A stretch of DNA of 64,000 nt from Phytoamicus setariae (lineage in GTDB: Bacteria > Pseudomonadota > Alphaproteobacteria > Rhizobiales > Rhizobiaceae). How positions within the stretch are numbered: position 1 is the first letter of the stretch; each line of letters begins with the position of its first letter. Under the pieces are notes generated by a model. The model was not told where the DNA came from, searched no databases, and saw nothing but the letters and a program-made list of their open reading frames with translations. Of the stretch, positions 44,637 through 55,690 are shown in pieces. The DNA lies in assembly GCF_016722925.1 (NCBI RefSeq), contig NZ_JAEQNC010000001.1, positions 1-64,000 of the forward strand, given 5' to 3'. The position numbers and the translations under genes are program-made.

Positions 44637-46232
44637 TCAATTCCGTTTGAAAATAAAACTCATGCGGGTGATCAGCACAATCACGAATATAGTGAATTCC
44701 AGCAACCCGAAGTTCAGACTGCGAATTTGTTCGTTCAATTTTACTGCAATCTTTGAAGGTAAAGTTTCGTCTATGTATCCCACAGCTTGAAAATCGAGGC
44801 CGGAAAGTATTCTGCCGCGACCATCGATCACTGCTGAGATGCCACTGTTCGAGTTGCGGATGACGGGCAGGCCGGTTTCGACCGCGCGGAGCCTTGCCTG
44901 GAAAAAATGCTGCCATGGCCCCGGCGAGTAGCCGAACCAGCCGTCGTTGGTGAGATTGACGATCGCATCTGCCTGCGATTCTGAAGAGATCTCGTTTGGA
45001 AAGATGATTTCGTAACAGATAAGCGGCAGTAACCTGAGGCCATCGGGCAATGTCAGGTTCTGCCGGCTTTGTGCGGCGCTGAAGCCGCCGGGCATGGCCG
45101 CAACCGCCGACCAGCCGGTTCGCTCCAGTAAGTCTTCGAAAGGAAGGTACTCGCCGAACGGGACGAGATGAACCTTGTCGGCGGCGCTGATGATCTGGCC
45201 CTGGGAATCTATGACGTAGATGGAATTGTAATATCGCGGCTCCTGGCCGGCGCTGTCGCTTTCCATTCGCACCGCCCCGGCAATCAATACCTGGCCGTCT
45301 TCCAGCGTATCAGCAATCTGCACCAGCGCATCGGGATTCTGCGTGAGGATGAATGGAATCGAAGTCTCCGGCCAGACGATGTAGTCGGGACGCTTGCCGC
45401 CGCCCTTGGCTGGTGCTTTTGTCAATGCGAGGTGTTCGGCGAAGATCCGGCTGCGCTCGTTGTCGTCGATCTTGGCGGCCTGGTCTATGACAGGCTGGAC
45501 AAGTCGCACAACACGGGCGTTCTCCGGATATGTTGCCGGCTGCTGAAGCTGGTAGAGCCCGAAGCCGACATGCATGGCAAGCAGCACACACGCCAGCGCC
45601 AGCGCCGGTCGGGCACCGCGGCCGGCGGCAATCAGGCCGGGGGCAGCAAAAACCACGACGGCGATAACGTTCATCGTGTCGCTGCCGACGATGGCTATCG
45701 ACTGCATCATCGCCGGAAACGGCATGACGGCCTGGCCTATCGAATTCCAGGGGAAACCGGAAAACAGGAAACCGCGCAGCCATTCTGCAAGTCCGAATGC
45801 CGCTCCGAGGCCGAGCAGGCGGGCAAAGCCGTCCGTCCAGAACAAGCGGGCAAGTGCCGCGGCCAATCCGTAGAACAATGCGAGATAGGCGGGCAGGCCG
45901 AGAATAGCCAGCGGCAGCGCCCAGGCAAAGCTCTCAGCTTCCACCAGCAGTGCGTTGCCGATCCACCAGAGGCCGGTGACGAAGTAGCCGAGCCCGAACG
46001 CCCAGCCGATCAGAAAGGCGGGCAGAAGCCGGACGAGAAAATTGCGGTCTGGATTGCCGGCTGCGCCGTCGAGCAGCCAGACCAAGATGGAAAAGGACAC
46101 GAAGCCGACGACAAAAATTCCGAAGGGCGGCAGCGCAAAGGCCGCGAGGGCCCCGGCGAAAAGTGCGATCAGAAAGCGTTTCGTGCCTGAACTCAGCGTG
46201 ACGAAAGCCGCTAGCCGATCCATTCTGCTCAT
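44637..46232 (-). CDS. lnt: apolipoprotein N-acyltransferase
   Basis: Lnt adds the third acyl chain to lipoproteins in the inner membrane. The 531-residue protein has about six membrane segments in the first 215 residues, a periplasmic nitrilase-like domain, and a final membrane segment. The catalytic triad is visible: Glu in W-P-E-T-S-I-P, Lys in D-K-V-H-L-V-P-F-G-E-Y-L-P and Cys in I-C-Y-E-I-I-F-P. A later Met at 46223 is an alternative start. The PraR-like gene follows on the same strand after 145 bases. Confidence 0.94.
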   Translation of the reverse strand: MSRMDRLAAFVTLSSGTKRFLIALFAGALAAFALPPFGIFVVGFVSFSILVWLLDGAAGNPDRNFLVRLLPAFLIGWAFGLGYFVTGLWWIGNALLVEAESFAWALPLAILGLPAYLALFYGLAAALARLFWTDGFARLLGLGAAFGLAEWLRGFLFSGFPWNSIGQAVMPFPAMMQSIAIVGSDTMNVIAVVVFAAPGLIAAGRGARPALALACVLLAMHVGFGLYQLQQPATYPENARVVRLVQPVIDQAAKIDDNERSRIFAEHLALTKAPAKGGGKRPDYIVWPETSIPFILTQNPDALVQIADTLEDGQVLIAGAVRMESDSAGQEPRYYNSIYVIDSQGQIISAADKVHLVPFGEYLPFEDLLERTGWSAVAAMPGGFSAAQSRQNLTLPDGLRLLPLICYEIIFPNEISSESQADAIVNLTNDGWFGYSPGPWQHFFQARLRAVETGLPVIRNSNSGISAVIDGRGRILSGLDFQAVGYIDETLPSKIAVKLNEQIRSLNFGLLEFTIFVIVLITRMSFIFKRN

Positions 46233-46504
46233 CCCATAAAATGCGTCGAATCACTCTATTTGCGCAGTTTTGCAGGATTTCGCCGCATTTGTCGCGATAT
46301 CTGCTTCAGCGACTCACCGCGCCCCAAGTGTTTATAGGGTGCTTCGTTAACGATGACCCGCAAACACTTTGGATTTAAAGGATCCGGAAACGGATAAATA
46401 GTATGGATGGACCGGAATTCTCAGCTTCTGATGTGGCAACGAAGCGCTGACGCGCAATCGCCGCCGCCGGAAACTGTAGCCAGCACTTTTGGAGAGATGA
46501 GACG

Positions 46505-47929
46505 ATGGGAAGCAATCTGATTGTTCCGGTAATTCTTGCGGGCGGCAAGGGAACGCGGCTGTGGCCGATGTCCCGTTCGCAGCGTCCGAAGCAATTCCTT
46601 GCATTGACCGGCGACCTGAGCCTGTTTCAGATGACGTTGAAACGGTTGGATGATCCGTCGCGGTATGGCAAGCCCGTCGTTGTCACCAACGCGGAATACC
46701 GCTTCCTCGTCGCCGAGCAGGCGCAGGAAGCCGGCATCGAACTTGAAGCCGTGGTGCTGGAGCCGGTGGCACGAAACACGGCAGCCGCGATTGCCGCCGC
46801 CACCCTGATCGCTGCCCGCAATGGCCCTTGTCTGATCCACATTCTCGCATCCGATCACAACATCACGCTGGACGATGCCTATCTGGCGGCCGTCGACACC
46901 GCCGCTGCGGCAGCAAAGGCAGGACGCCTTGCCACTTTCGGCATCACGCCGACCTCTCCGGCCACCGGTTTCGGTTACATCGAGGCAGGAACCGAGGAAA
47001 AGACCGGCGCGCACACAGTCAAGCGCTTCGTGGAAAAGCCCAGTGAGGACAAGGCACGCGAGATGATCGCGAGCGGCAATTACTACTGGAATTCGGGCAT
47101 GTTCATGTTCGATTCCACCGTCTTCACCGCCGAATGCAAGGTGCTCGCGCCTGACGTCTTCAAGGCTGCCGACGCTTCGGTTTCAGCTGCCCGCGTCGAT
47201 CTGGATTTCATCCGTCTTGGCGAAGCCGAGTTTTCCGCCTCGCCGGATATTTCCGTCGATTATGCGATTTTCGAAAAGACCCGGCTCGCATCCGTGGTGC
47301 CGTCGCCGATCCAGTGGTCGGATCTTGGCGCCTGGGACGCCGTATGGAAGGAAAGCCAGGCCGATGAGGCGGGCAACGTTTCACGCGGGCCGGTCAACCT
47401 CTTCAACACCCGGCAGTCGCTGGTGCTGTCGGAAAGCATGCATGTGTCCGTCAATGGGGTAGAGGACGCCGTGGTCATCGCCACCGAGGATGCCGTCTAT
47501 GTCGGCAAGCTTTCGGATGCCCAGGACGTCGGCCGCGTCGTCAAGGAATTGATGAAGAACCCGAAGACCGCCAAACTGACGGAAGAGCATCGCACCAGCT
47601 ATCGGCCTTGGGGCGGTTACTCCTCGGTCCTGATGGGGGATCGTTTCCAGGTGAAGCGGCTGTTCGTCAAGCCGGGCAAGCAATTGTCGCTTCAGAAGCA
47701 TCACCATCGTTCGGAACATTGGATCGTGGTGCGGGGTACCGCCGAAGTCCAGATCGGCGACACCGTCCAGATGCTTCGCGAAAACCAGTCGGTCTATATC
47801 CCGCAGGGCGATGTGCACCGGCTCTCCAATCCAGGCAAGATCCTGCTCGAACTGATCGAAGTGCAGACCGGTTCCTATCTGGGCGAGGATGATATCATCC
47901 GGCTCGAGGACACGTTTGGGCGCAGCTAA
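46505..47929 (+). CDS. manC: mannose-1-phosphate guanylyltransferase / mannose-6-phosphate isomerase
   Basis: This 474-residue bifunctional type II enzyme supplies GDP-mannose for surface polysaccharides. The N-terminal transferase begins V-I-L-A-G-G-K-G-T-R-L-W-P-M-S-R, with R-F-V-E-K-P and N-S-G-M-F-M-F further on. The C-terminal cupin isomerase domain shows R-P-W-G-G-Y, the metal-binding Q-K-H-H-H-R-S-E-H-W and G-D-V-H-R-L. A GGAGA site precedes the ATG. The 270 bases upstream are A/T-richer and contain a GAAA-capped hairpin (46382-46395). No other polysaccharide gene is adjacent. Confidence 0.93.
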   Translation: MGSNLIVPVILAGGKGTRLWPMSRSQRPKQFLALTGDLSLFQMTLKRLDDPSRYGKPVVVTNAEYRFLVAEQAQEAGIELEAVVLEPVARNTAAAIAAATLIAARNGPCLIHILASDHNITLDDAYLAAVDTAAAAAKAGRLATFGITPTSPATGFGYIEAGTEEKTGAHTVKRFVEKPSEDKAREMIASGNYYWNSGMFMFDSTVFTAECKVLAPDVFKAADASVSAARVDLDFIRLGEAEFSASPDISVDYAIFEKTRLASVVPSPIQWSDLGAWDAVWKESQADEAGNVSRGPVNLFNTRQSLVLSESMHVSVNGVEDAVVIATEDAVYVGKLSDAQDVGRVVKELMKNPKTAKLTEEHRTSYRPWGGYSSVLMGDRFQVKRLFVKPGKQLSLQKHHHRSEHWIVVRGTAEVQIGDTVQMLRENQSVYIPQGDVHRLSNPGKILLELIEVQTGSYLGEDDIIRLEDTFGRS

Positions 47930-47956
47930 GGTATTGTTCGTACCTATCCACTTATC

Positions 47957-47978
47957 GAAGCGGCCATCTGGCCGCTTC
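47957..47978. terminator. hairpin between manC and the small membrane gene
   Basis: A 9-base-pair perfect stem (47957-47965 with 47970-47978) with a 4-base loop lies between two convergent genes. Only two T follow on the plus strand. It probably ends manC transcription. Confidence 0.6.
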
Positions 47979-47998
47979 TTACGCTTGGCGGGTCTCGG

Positions 47999-48229
47999 CT
48001 AATATCGATGACGATGCGTGCCAATATGCTCCCGCTCGTAGAAATGCCAGATGAGCCAGGACACAATGATCGGCGTCATCACAAGGCTCGCCAGCATTAC
48101 CACCGGCAGGATCAGTTCGGCACGATCGACGAGGCCCGCAAGAGCGTAGACCAGCACTATGCCAGCCGCAAACGATAAGGCGTTCAAGGCAGTGGAAATG
48201 ACGATTGTCACTCGCGTGCGCGTCTTCAT
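47999..48229 (-). CDS. small two-helix membrane protein
   Basis: The ATG at 48229, with AAGGTGG upstream, gives 76 residues; longer in-frame codons lack a site. Two hydrophobic segments are clear: V-T-I-V-I-S-T-A-L-N-A-L-S-F-A-A-G-I-V-L and L-V-M-T-P-I-I-V-S-W-L-I-W-H-F. The C-terminus is His/Arg-rich (H-I-G-T-H-R-H-R-Y). I do not recognise the family. It diverges from the phosphatase gene. Confidence 0.6.
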   Translation of the reverse strand: MKTRTRVTIVISTALNALSFAAGIVLVYALAGLVDRAELILPVVMLASLVMTPIIVSWLIWHFYEREHIGTHRHRY

Positions 48230-48454
48230 AGGCCACCTTCTTTCCCTCATAAACAAAACGATCCGAAGGCGCTGAAGTTCCGGTGGCGGCGCGGCCTTGG
48301 TGGAAATCTTCATTTGCGTGTAATGTTGAAGAGGCATATTGACCTTCAAAGCGCAATTTTGGAATGAATCTAAGCAGCTGCAGGCCTTTGGCCAAAATTC
48401 AGCCCTTATAAAATGCGGTTGCATCGAGAATTATTCCCGGAGGGGTGAGGCGGC

Positions 48455-49018
48455 ATGTTCGGCAAATTCTGGAAGCGTGTGGGGGTGGGCGTTGCTGCTT
48501 GTGGCGTGTTGGCCGGTACGTATCTGGTCGTGATCCAGATGACGGGCAATTTCGCCGAGGTGCTGCCCGACCAACTCTATCGTTCCGCACAGCCATCGGC
48601 CGATGACATAGCCCGCTATGCCGAGCGCTATGGCATCAAAACCGTCGTCAACCTCCGTGGCGCCAGCGATGCGAAATGGTACCGGCAGGAGGTCGCAGCG
48701 ACCCAGAAGGCCGGCATCAAGCTCATCGATTTCGGAATGTCGGCAAGCCGGCCGCTAACCTCAAAGCAGACCGATCAGTTGATTGCGCTGTTGAAGGATG
48801 CGCCAAAGCCCATTCTCATCCACTGCAAGTCCGGCTCTGACCGGACGGGCCTTGTCTCGATCATTTATCTGCAGCGCCTGGCCGGCGTTGACGAAGAGAC
48901 TGCCGAAGGGCAGCTGTCCATCCGATTCGGCCATATCGGCATTCCCTATCTCTCGCCGACCTATGCGATGGACGAGAGCTGGGAAGATCTCGAAAAGTAT
49001 TTCGGCCTGCCGAGCTGA
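48455..49018 (+). CDS. membrane-anchored dual-specificity/tyrosine phosphatase
   Basis: The 187-residue protein has an N-terminal hydrophobic anchor (V-G-V-G-V-A-A-C-G-V-L-A-G-T-Y-L-V-V) and a cysteine phosphatase signature H-C-K-S-G-S-D-R-T-G, the C-x5-R loop. Y-R-S-A-Q-P-S and V-V-N-L-R-G resemble bacterial DSP/DUF442-like phosphatases found near polysaccharide and envelope genes. The phosphatase domain probably faces the periplasm or lies close to the membrane. A GGAGG site precedes the ATG. Substrate unknown. Confidence 0.85.
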   Translation: MFGKFWKRVGVGVAACGVLAGTYLVVIQMTGNFAEVLPDQLYRSAQPSADDIARYAERYGIKTVVNLRGASDAKWYRQEVAATQKAGIKLIDFGMSASRPLTSKQTDQLIALLKDAPKPILIHCKSGSDRTGLVSIIYLQRLAGVDEETAEGQLSIRFGHIGIPYLSPTYAMDESWEDLEKYFGLPS

Positions 49019-49159
49019 GGCGATTCGTTCAGCCGGCTCCCGAAGCGAAAGACGCAGCAACACGATTCGCACAGCTGGCCGGGTGTAGTGCCTGAAGCGC
49101 GTGAAATCCTGCAACAATCTCAAAGACTTGGAAATTTGTGATATTCTGGGAGAAGAATT

Positions 49160-49235
<76 letters not shown>

Positions 49236-49374
49236 ATCCTGTCCCGTTTCCGGGTGGGTGGTTACCGGCGCCTGTTTGGCTTCGATGCCGGGTGTTTACT
49301 TCTGCTTTTTCCGAATGGCAAGCAGGAAATTCACATCCGGCGGATTTTTTTGATCCGCCGGAGAAAACTGCAGA

Positions 49375-49767
49375 TCAGACTTCGTCTTCGTCGGAGTTGA
49401 CGCCGATCAGATCGGACATGTCGTCTTCGTCTTCGTCTTCGTCTTGCTCGAGAAACGTGTCGTCATCGTCGTCGCCGATATCCACATCGTCGTCACCGAG
49501 ATCCGGAATGTCTTCGCCACCCGCTGCTTCGTCGTCGGCTTCCTCCAGGGAAACCAGCTCGACTTCCGTGCTTTCGGCATCGACTTCCGCCACTTCTTCC
49601 TCTTCGGCGGCCTTCTCCATGACCTTGGCCGCGGAAGTCTCTTCGAAGAAGGAAAGCGGGTAGGCCTTGCCGGTATAGGGCGAGACCACCGGGTCCTTGT
49701 TCAGGTCATAGAATTTCTTGCCCGTTTCCGGATCGATGCGTTTGGTACCAAGTTCTGGTTTTGCCAC
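49375..49767 (-). CDS. TIGR02300 / FYDLN-acid domain protein
   Basis: From the GTG at 49767 (AAGAGG site) the protein has 130 residues. The first half holds L-G-T-K-R-I-D-P-E-T-G-K-K-F-Y-D-L-N and S-P-Y-T-G-K-x-Y-P, the small zinc-ribbon-like FYDLN signature. The second half is highly acidic, with runs of Asp and Glu (D-D-D-D-D; D-E-D-E-D-E-D-D), ending S-D-E-D-E-V. Function is unknown. The family is typical of alphaproteobacteria and usually lies next to aroA, as here, transcribed away from it. Confidence 0.88.
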   Translation of the reverse strand: MAKPELGTKRIDPETGKKFYDLNKDPVVSPYTGKAYPLSFFEETSAAKVMEKAAEEEEVAEVDAESTEVELVSLEEADDEAAGGEDIPDLGDDDVDIGDDDDDTFLEQDEDEDEDDMSDLIGVNSDEDEV

Positions 49768-49920
49768 GTCAAGACCTCTTGAATGATAAGCCGTCCAATG
49801 CGTCAAAGGCGGCGAGCCGGAAAGCCGGCTTTGGCGGTAAATAAGGTGAAAGCCCATTAGCGATCTTGCCCGCATCTGTCAAAGCTAAAGTTCAAGCGAA
49901 CGATGGCGGGAGTTGCATAA

Positions 49921-51390
<1,470 letters not shown>

Positions 51391-51411
51391 GGCAAAACGC
51401 TGAGGTAAGTC

Positions 51412-52017
51412 ATGACGGATGCGGCGCAAAGGATTATCGAACTCTACGAAACCTTCGCCGCCCATTGGGATGCAGGCCGTGGCAAGACGCTGGGCGAAAA
51501 GCCTTGGCTCGACCGGTTCACTGACGGCCTTCAGGCGGGCGCCGCCGTCCTCGACATCGGTTGCGGCTCCGGTGAGCCGATTGCCGCGTATTTTACGGCA
51601 TCGGGCTTTCACGTGACAGGGATCGATTCGTCCGCACCGTTGATCGATCTCTGCAGCGCTCGCTTTCCTGGCCATCAATGGCATGTCTCCGACATGCGCA
51701 AGCTATCGCTCGGCCAAAGGTTTGATGGGCTGATTGCCTGGGACAGCTTCTTTCATCTGACCTATGACGATCAGCGCGCGATGTTTCCGATCTTCCGGGA
51801 TCATGCCGCACCGGGTGCGCGGCTGATGTTTACCAGCGGCCCTGCTCACGGCGAGGCGATCGGCAGCTTCGAAGGCGAAGAGCTTTATCATGCAAGCCTG
51901 GCTCCGGAGGAGTACCGGCAGCTGCTTCAAGACAACGGTTTTGCGGTCATGGCGCATGTGGCCGAGGATCCCACGTGCGGCGGTCATACAATCTGGCTGG
52001 CACGGTTTGGCGAATAG
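51412..52017 (+). CDS. class I SAM-dependent methyltransferase
   Basis: The 201-residue protein has the SAM motif V-L-D-I-G-C-G-S-G-E-P near residue 48, V-T-G-I-D-S-S as motif II, and D-G-L-I-A-W-D-S-F-F-H-L as the post-motif strand. It resembles small-molecule methyltransferases of the Methyltransf_25/11 group; the substrate is unknown. A GAGG site precedes the ATG, and the 21-base gap to aroA suggests cotranscription. Confidence 0.82.
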   Translation: MTDAAQRIIELYETFAAHWDAGRGKTLGEKPWLDRFTDGLQAGAAVLDIGCGSGEPIAAYFTASGFHVTGIDSSAPLIDLCSARFPGHQWHVSDMRKLSLGQRFDGLIAWDSFFHLTYDDQRAMFPIFRDHAAPGARLMFTSGPAHGEAIGSFEGEELYHASLAPEEYRQLLQDNGFAVMAHVAEDPTCGGHTIWLARFGE

Positions 52018-52083
52018 AAGCGCTGACACGCAATCGGTTTCTGCTATAAATCCCTGTCTCGCCCGTCGTCCCAAGGAGTTCTC

Positions 52084-52704
52084 ATGCTCAAGTTCTTCTA
52101 TTCTCCCGGCAGCTGCGCGCTCGCGTCCCAGATCGCGCTCGAGGATGCCGGTGCCGACTACGAGCTTATCCGCCTGGATTTCAAGGCTGGGGAGCAGAGG
52201 GGGGTGGACTATCTTGCGGTCAATCCAAAGGGCCGGGTGCCGGCGCTGGTCACAGGGCGTGGGATTCTCACGGAAAACCCGGCGATCCTCGCTTTCATCG
52301 CCCAGAGCTTTCCGGAAGCCGAGCTTGCCCCTCTCGACGATGCGTTCGCCTTCGGCGAGCTGCAGGCGTTCAACTCCTATCTCTGTTCCACTGTGCACGT
52401 TGCCCATGCCCATGGCCGGCGTGGCAGCCGCTGGGCAACCCAGCAATCCTCCTTCGAGGACATGCAGCAGAAGGTGCCGGAGAACATGGCGGCCTGTTTC
52501 GGACTGATCGAACAGAGCATGTTCAAGGGCCCGTGGGTGATGGGCGACAAATACACCGTCGCCGATCCATATCTCTTTACAATCGCCCGTTGGCTGGAAG
52601 GCGACGGCGTTGACGTGAAGGAGTATCCGAAGGTCAGCGATCATCTCAACCGCATGACTCAGCTTGAAAGCGTCCAAAGGGCGTTGTCGCGCCAGTCGCA
52701 GTAA
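52084..52704 (+). CDS. glutathione S-transferase family protein
   Basis: The 206-residue protein starts L-K-F-F-Y-S-P-G-S-C-A-L-A-S, the beta-class GST N-terminus with the active-site Ser/Cys region, and has N-P-K-G-R-V-P-A-L and the E-N-P-A-I-L-A-F-I glutathione-binding turn. The C-terminal helical domain includes W-V-M-G-D-K-Y-T-V-A-D-P-Y, the GST N-capping segment. It probably conjugates or reduces glutathione adducts in the cytosol. A strong AAGGAG site precedes the ATG. Confidence 0.9.
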   Translation: MLKFFYSPGSCALASQIALEDAGADYELIRLDFKAGEQRGVDYLAVNPKGRVPALVTGRGILTENPAILAFIAQSFPEAELAPLDDAFAFGELQAFNSYLCSTVHVAHAHGRRGSRWATQQSSFEDMQQKVPENMAACFGLIEQSMFKGPWVMGDKYTVADPYLFTIARWLEGDGVDVKEYPKVSDHLNRMTQLESVQRALSRQSQ

Positions 52705-52739
52705 CGTGGCGGTCATGACGCGATTTCGGGGACAGGATG

Positions 52740-53216
52740 CTAGCCGCCGGAATCGCTCGTTCCGGAATAGGCCGCCTCGATTGCAGCGATGTCGATCTTC
52801 CTCATCTGCATCATCGCCTGCATGGCCCGGCCGGCGCCGGCCTTGTCAGGCCCGGCAAGCGATTTGAGAAGCGCCCGCGGCACGATCTGCCAGGAGACGC
52901 CGTACTTGTCCTTCAGCCAGCCGCATTGGCTTTCGGCGCCGCCGTCGGCGGTCAGGGCATTCCAGAGTCGGTCCGTTTCGGCCTGATTGTCAGTATGGGC
53001 CACGATCGAGGCGAATTCGCTGGGCTTGAAAAGCGGCCCGCCATTCAGGGCCTGATAAGGGACGCCATCGAGCTCGAAATCGACGACCAGCGGCTCGCCG
53101 CTCTCTGTCTGGCCGAAATTGGTGAGGATTTTCGAGTTTGGGATCAGCGATGTATAGAGCCCGGCAGCTTCCGCGCCCTTGCCATCGAACCACAGGCATG
53201 TCGAAATTCTGGCCAT
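52740..53216 (-). CDS. VOC-family protein (PhnB / demethylubiquinone methyltransferase-like fold)
   Basis: An AGAGGAGG site fits the ATG at 53216 (158 residues) better than the ATG at 53222. It reads I-S-T-C-L-W-F-D-G-K-G-A-E-A-A, then F-E-L-D-G-V-P-Y-Q-A-L-N-G-G-P, and C-G-W-L-K-D-K-Y-G-V-S-W-Q-I-V-P, the PF06983-type VOC pattern. Members are often annotated as 3-demethylubiquinone methyltransferases without proof. Function is unassigned. It ends 36 bases from the convergent GST gene. Confidence 0.82.
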   Translation of the reverse strand: MARISTCLWFDGKGAEAAGLYTSLIPNSKILTNFGQTESGEPLVVDFELDGVPYQALNGGPLFKPSEFASIVAHTDNQAETDRLWNALTADGGAESQCGWLKDKYGVSWQIVPRALLKSLAGPDKAGAGRAMQAMMQMRKIDIAAIEAAYSGTSDSGG

Positions 53217-53287
53217 TTCCATCCTCCTCTGGTGGAGAGGAAATTTAGCGGCCAATCCCTGATGGGTCAAGAAAACGGCCGCACAAC

Positions 53288-53313
53288 AAAAAGGCCCGGC
53301 GTTAACCGGGCCT
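53288..53313 (-). terminator. intrinsic terminator after the cytochrome c gene
   Basis: On the minus strand an 8-base-pair GC-rich stem (53292-53299 with 53306-53313) with a 6-base loop runs into five T. It starts 23 bases after the cytochrome c stop. Confidence 0.85.
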
Positions 53314-53335
53314 GAAATCAGCGAGTTTCCTGACC

Positions 53336-53887
53336 TTACTTGGTCGGCAGCGGCAGCGGGCTATCCGACTTCGAGTTCAGGTAGGCCATCAGGTCTGCGC
53401 GCTCGGCATCCTTCTTGTCGCCGGCAAAGCCCATCGCGGTGCCCTTGATGTACTTCTTCGGGGCAGTCAGGAAGTGGTTCAGATGATCCCAGTCCCAAAC
53501 TTCCTTGCCGCCCTGCGCGAATTCCTTCATCGCGCCGGAATAGCCGAAATCGCCGAGGTGAGCGATCGGGCGGCCGACGACGCCAAAGAGGTTCGGGCCG
53601 ACCTTGTTGCCTGCGCCCTTCTCGGCGCTATGACAGCTGGCGCATTTTTTGAATAGCGCTTCGCCGCGAGCCGCATCCGCAGTGGCCATGAGATCAGCGA
53701 CAGGAACGGCGGCAGGTGCTTCGGCAGCCGCGCCAGCTCCATCTGTCGACTCGGCAGCGGCAATTTCGAAGCCGGGCTTTTCCGGAGTCTCCGAATGGAA
53801 GAGACTCTCCGATGCAAGCGACACGGTGAACAGCACGAACACCGTCCCCAGCAATGCACCCAAACCCATATTCACTTTAGAATTCAT
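53336..53887 (-). CDS. membrane-anchored c-type cytochrome (CycM/c552-like)
   Basis: The start at 53887 gives 183 residues. One N-terminal membrane segment ([16 protein letters not shown]) anchors an Ala/Pro-rich linker and a class I cytochrome domain. The haem motif is C-A-S-C-H, followed by [11 protein letters not shown]; the axial Met lies in K-G-T-A-M-G-F-A-G. Related CycM proteins of Bradyrhizobium carry electrons from the bc1 complex to the aa3 oxidase. It is divergent from kdsB, an order common in rhizobia. Confidence 0.9.
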   Translation of the reverse strand: MNSKVNMGLGALLGTVFVLFTVSLASESLFHSETPEKPGFEIAAAESTDGAGAAAEAPAAVPVADLMATADAARGEALFKKCASCHSAEKGAGNKVGPNLFGVVGRPIAHLGDFGYSGAMKEFAQGGKEVWDWDHLNHFLTAPKKYIKGTAMGFAGDKKDAERADLMAYLNSKSDSPLPLPTK

Positions 53888-54039
53888 CTTGCAAAGCTCC
53901 CCTTGCCGCCTGATGCCCCCCGGGCCATCTTGAAATCGGCCGGAACCTATGTCTTTTGAACTATGAGCGCAACCATAATTCACCGACGCAGGTGAGACTA
54001 ATTGACACTTTTCCGCTGGAATTTGAAGGGCCTTGCAGG

Positions 54040-54786
54040 ATGATACCGACTTTTGACAACACCTTGATCCTCATTCCAGCCAGAATGGCCTCGACCCGCC
54101 TGCCGGGCAAGCCCCTTGCCGATATCGCAGGGGTGCCGATGATCGTGCAGGTCGCGCGTCGGGCCGTCGAATCCGGTCTCGGCCGGGTTGCCGTTGCCGT
54201 CGATCACCAGGATATCTTCGATGCCGTGGTCGGGGCAGGTTTCGAAGCCGTGATGACCAGTGTCGATCATCAATCGGGTTCGGACAGGATTTTCGAGGCG
54301 CTGAACCGCGCCGATCCTGACGGCAAGGCCGAGTTCGTCGTCAATGTGCAGGGCGATCTTCCCACCATAGAGCCCGAAACGATTCGCGCCAGCCTGCGTC
54401 CGCTCGAAAACGCGGAAGTCGATATTGCCACGCTGACGGTCGAGATCGTCCATGAGGACGAGAAAACCAATCCCAACGTCGTCAAGATTGTCGGCTCGCC
54501 CATTGGCGACAGTCGGCTGCATGCGCTCTATTTTACCCGAGCCACGGCCCCGCATGGCAAGGGGCCGCTCTATCATCACATCGGGCTTTATGCATATCGC
54601 CGCGCCGCTCTCGCCCGGTTCGTATCGCTTCAGCCCTCGGTGCTTGAAAAGCGCGAATCCCTGGAGCAGCTCAGAGCACTTGAGGCGGGAATGCGGATCG
54701 ACGCCGAAATCGTTGACTCGGTGCCGCTCGGCGTCGATACTCCCGCGGACCTCGAAAAGGCCCGGGCGATCCTCGCTGGAAAATAG
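54040..54786 (+). CDS. kdsB: CMP-KDO synthetase (3-deoxy-manno-octulosonate cytidylyltransferase)
   Basis: KdsB activates KDO with CTP for lipopolysaccharide core synthesis. The ATG at 54040 gives 248 residues. Signatures are [30 protein letters not shown] and H-I-G-L-Y-A-Y-R. The C-terminal phrase [10 protein letters not shown] is also typical. pheA follows after 31 bases on the same strand. Confidence 0.95.
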   Translation: MIPTFDNTLILIPARMASTRLPGKPLADIAGVPMIVQVARRAVESGLGRVAVAVDHQDIFDAVVGAGFEAVMTSVDHQSGSDRIFEALNRADPDGKAEFVVNVQGDLPTIEPETIRASLRPLENAEVDIATLTVEIVHEDEKTNPNVVKIVGSPIGDSRLHALYFTRATAPHGKGPLYHHIGLYAYRRAALARFVSLQPSVLEKRESLEQLRALEAGMRIDAEIVDSVPLGVDTPADLEKARAILAGK

Positions 54787-54817
54787 ATAATTCATACATT
54801 GGGCGGATGCATTCCTT

Positions 54818-55672
54818 ATGATTACCAAGACAAACCGTATCGCTTTTCAGGGCGACTTCGGCGCAAATTCCGACATGGCTTGCCGGGACCAGTTTCCTGA
54901 ACTGTCGCCTCTGCCCTGTGCCACGTTCGAAGATGCGCTGGCGGCGGTCGAAAACGGCGATGCCGATCTCGGCATGATCCCGATCGAGAACACGCTCGCC
55001 GGCCGTGTCGCCGATATCCATCGCCTGCTGCCGGAATCGCGGGTACATATCGTCGGCGAGTATTTCATGCCGATCCGCTTCCAGCTGATGGTGCTGCCGG
55101 GCGTCAAGATGGACGAAATCCGCACCGTGCACAGCCATGTTCACGCACTCGGCCAGTGCCGCAAGATCGTCCGCCTGAATGGCTGGAAGGCGATCGTTGC
55201 CGGCGACACCGCAGGTGCAGCCAAGATGGTGTCCGAGGAAAAGGACCGCACGATGGCGGCACTTGCACCGAGGCTTGCAGCAGACCTCTACGGTCTCGAA
55301 ATCCTGGAAGAGAACGTCGAGGATTCCGAAAACAATGTCACGCGTTTTGTGGTGCTGTCGCGCGACCGTATCGTGCCGGCGCGCCATTCGGCGGACGAGA
55401 AGATCATCACCACCTTTATCTTCAATGTCCGCAACATTCCGGCAGCGCTCTACAAGGCTATGGGCGGCTTTGCCACCAACGGCATCAACATGACCAAGCT
55501 CGAGAGCTACCAGCTCGGCGGCAAGTTCGTGGCGACCCAGTTCTATGCCGACATCGAGGGCCATCCCGATGACGAAAACGTGCGCCACGCCATGGATGAG
55601 TTGAAGTTCTTCTCGACGGAAGTGCGCGTGCTAGGAACTTATCGCGCGCATCCGATGCGCGACACTTTGTAA
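54818..55672 (+). CDS. pheA: prephenate dehydratase
   Basis: This monofunctional PheA converts prephenate to phenylpyruvate for phenylalanine synthesis. The 284-residue protein has I-A-F-Q-G-D-F-G-A-N-S-D at the start, P-I-E-N-T-L-A-G-R-V in the catalytic domain, and N-V-T-R-F near residue 175 with the catalytic Thr. The C-terminal ACT domain (about 195-275) includes L-E-S-Y-Q-L-G-G-K-F, probably for feedback by phenylalanine. The ribosome site is weak. A small RAM-domain gene follows 18 bases later. Confidence 0.94.
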   Translation: MITKTNRIAFQGDFGANSDMACRDQFPELSPLPCATFEDALAAVENGDADLGMIPIENTLAGRVADIHRLLPESRVHIVGEYFMPIRFQLMVLPGVKMDEIRTVHSHVHALGQCRKIVRLNGWKAIVAGDTAGAAKMVSEEKDRTMAALAPRLAADLYGLEILEENVEDSENNVTRFVVLSRDRIVPARHSADEKIITTFIFNVRNIPAALYKAMGGFATNGINMTKLESYQLGGKFVATQFYADIEGHPDDENVRHAMDELKFFSTEVRVLGTYRAHPMRDTL

Positions 55673-55690
55673 TTCAGGAAGGAGCAGTCG

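Noticed and set aside
49375-49560. Tandem GTC/TCG-type repeat
   Set aside because: The repetition simply encodes the Asp/Glu-rich tail of the FYDLN-acid protein and is normal for that family.
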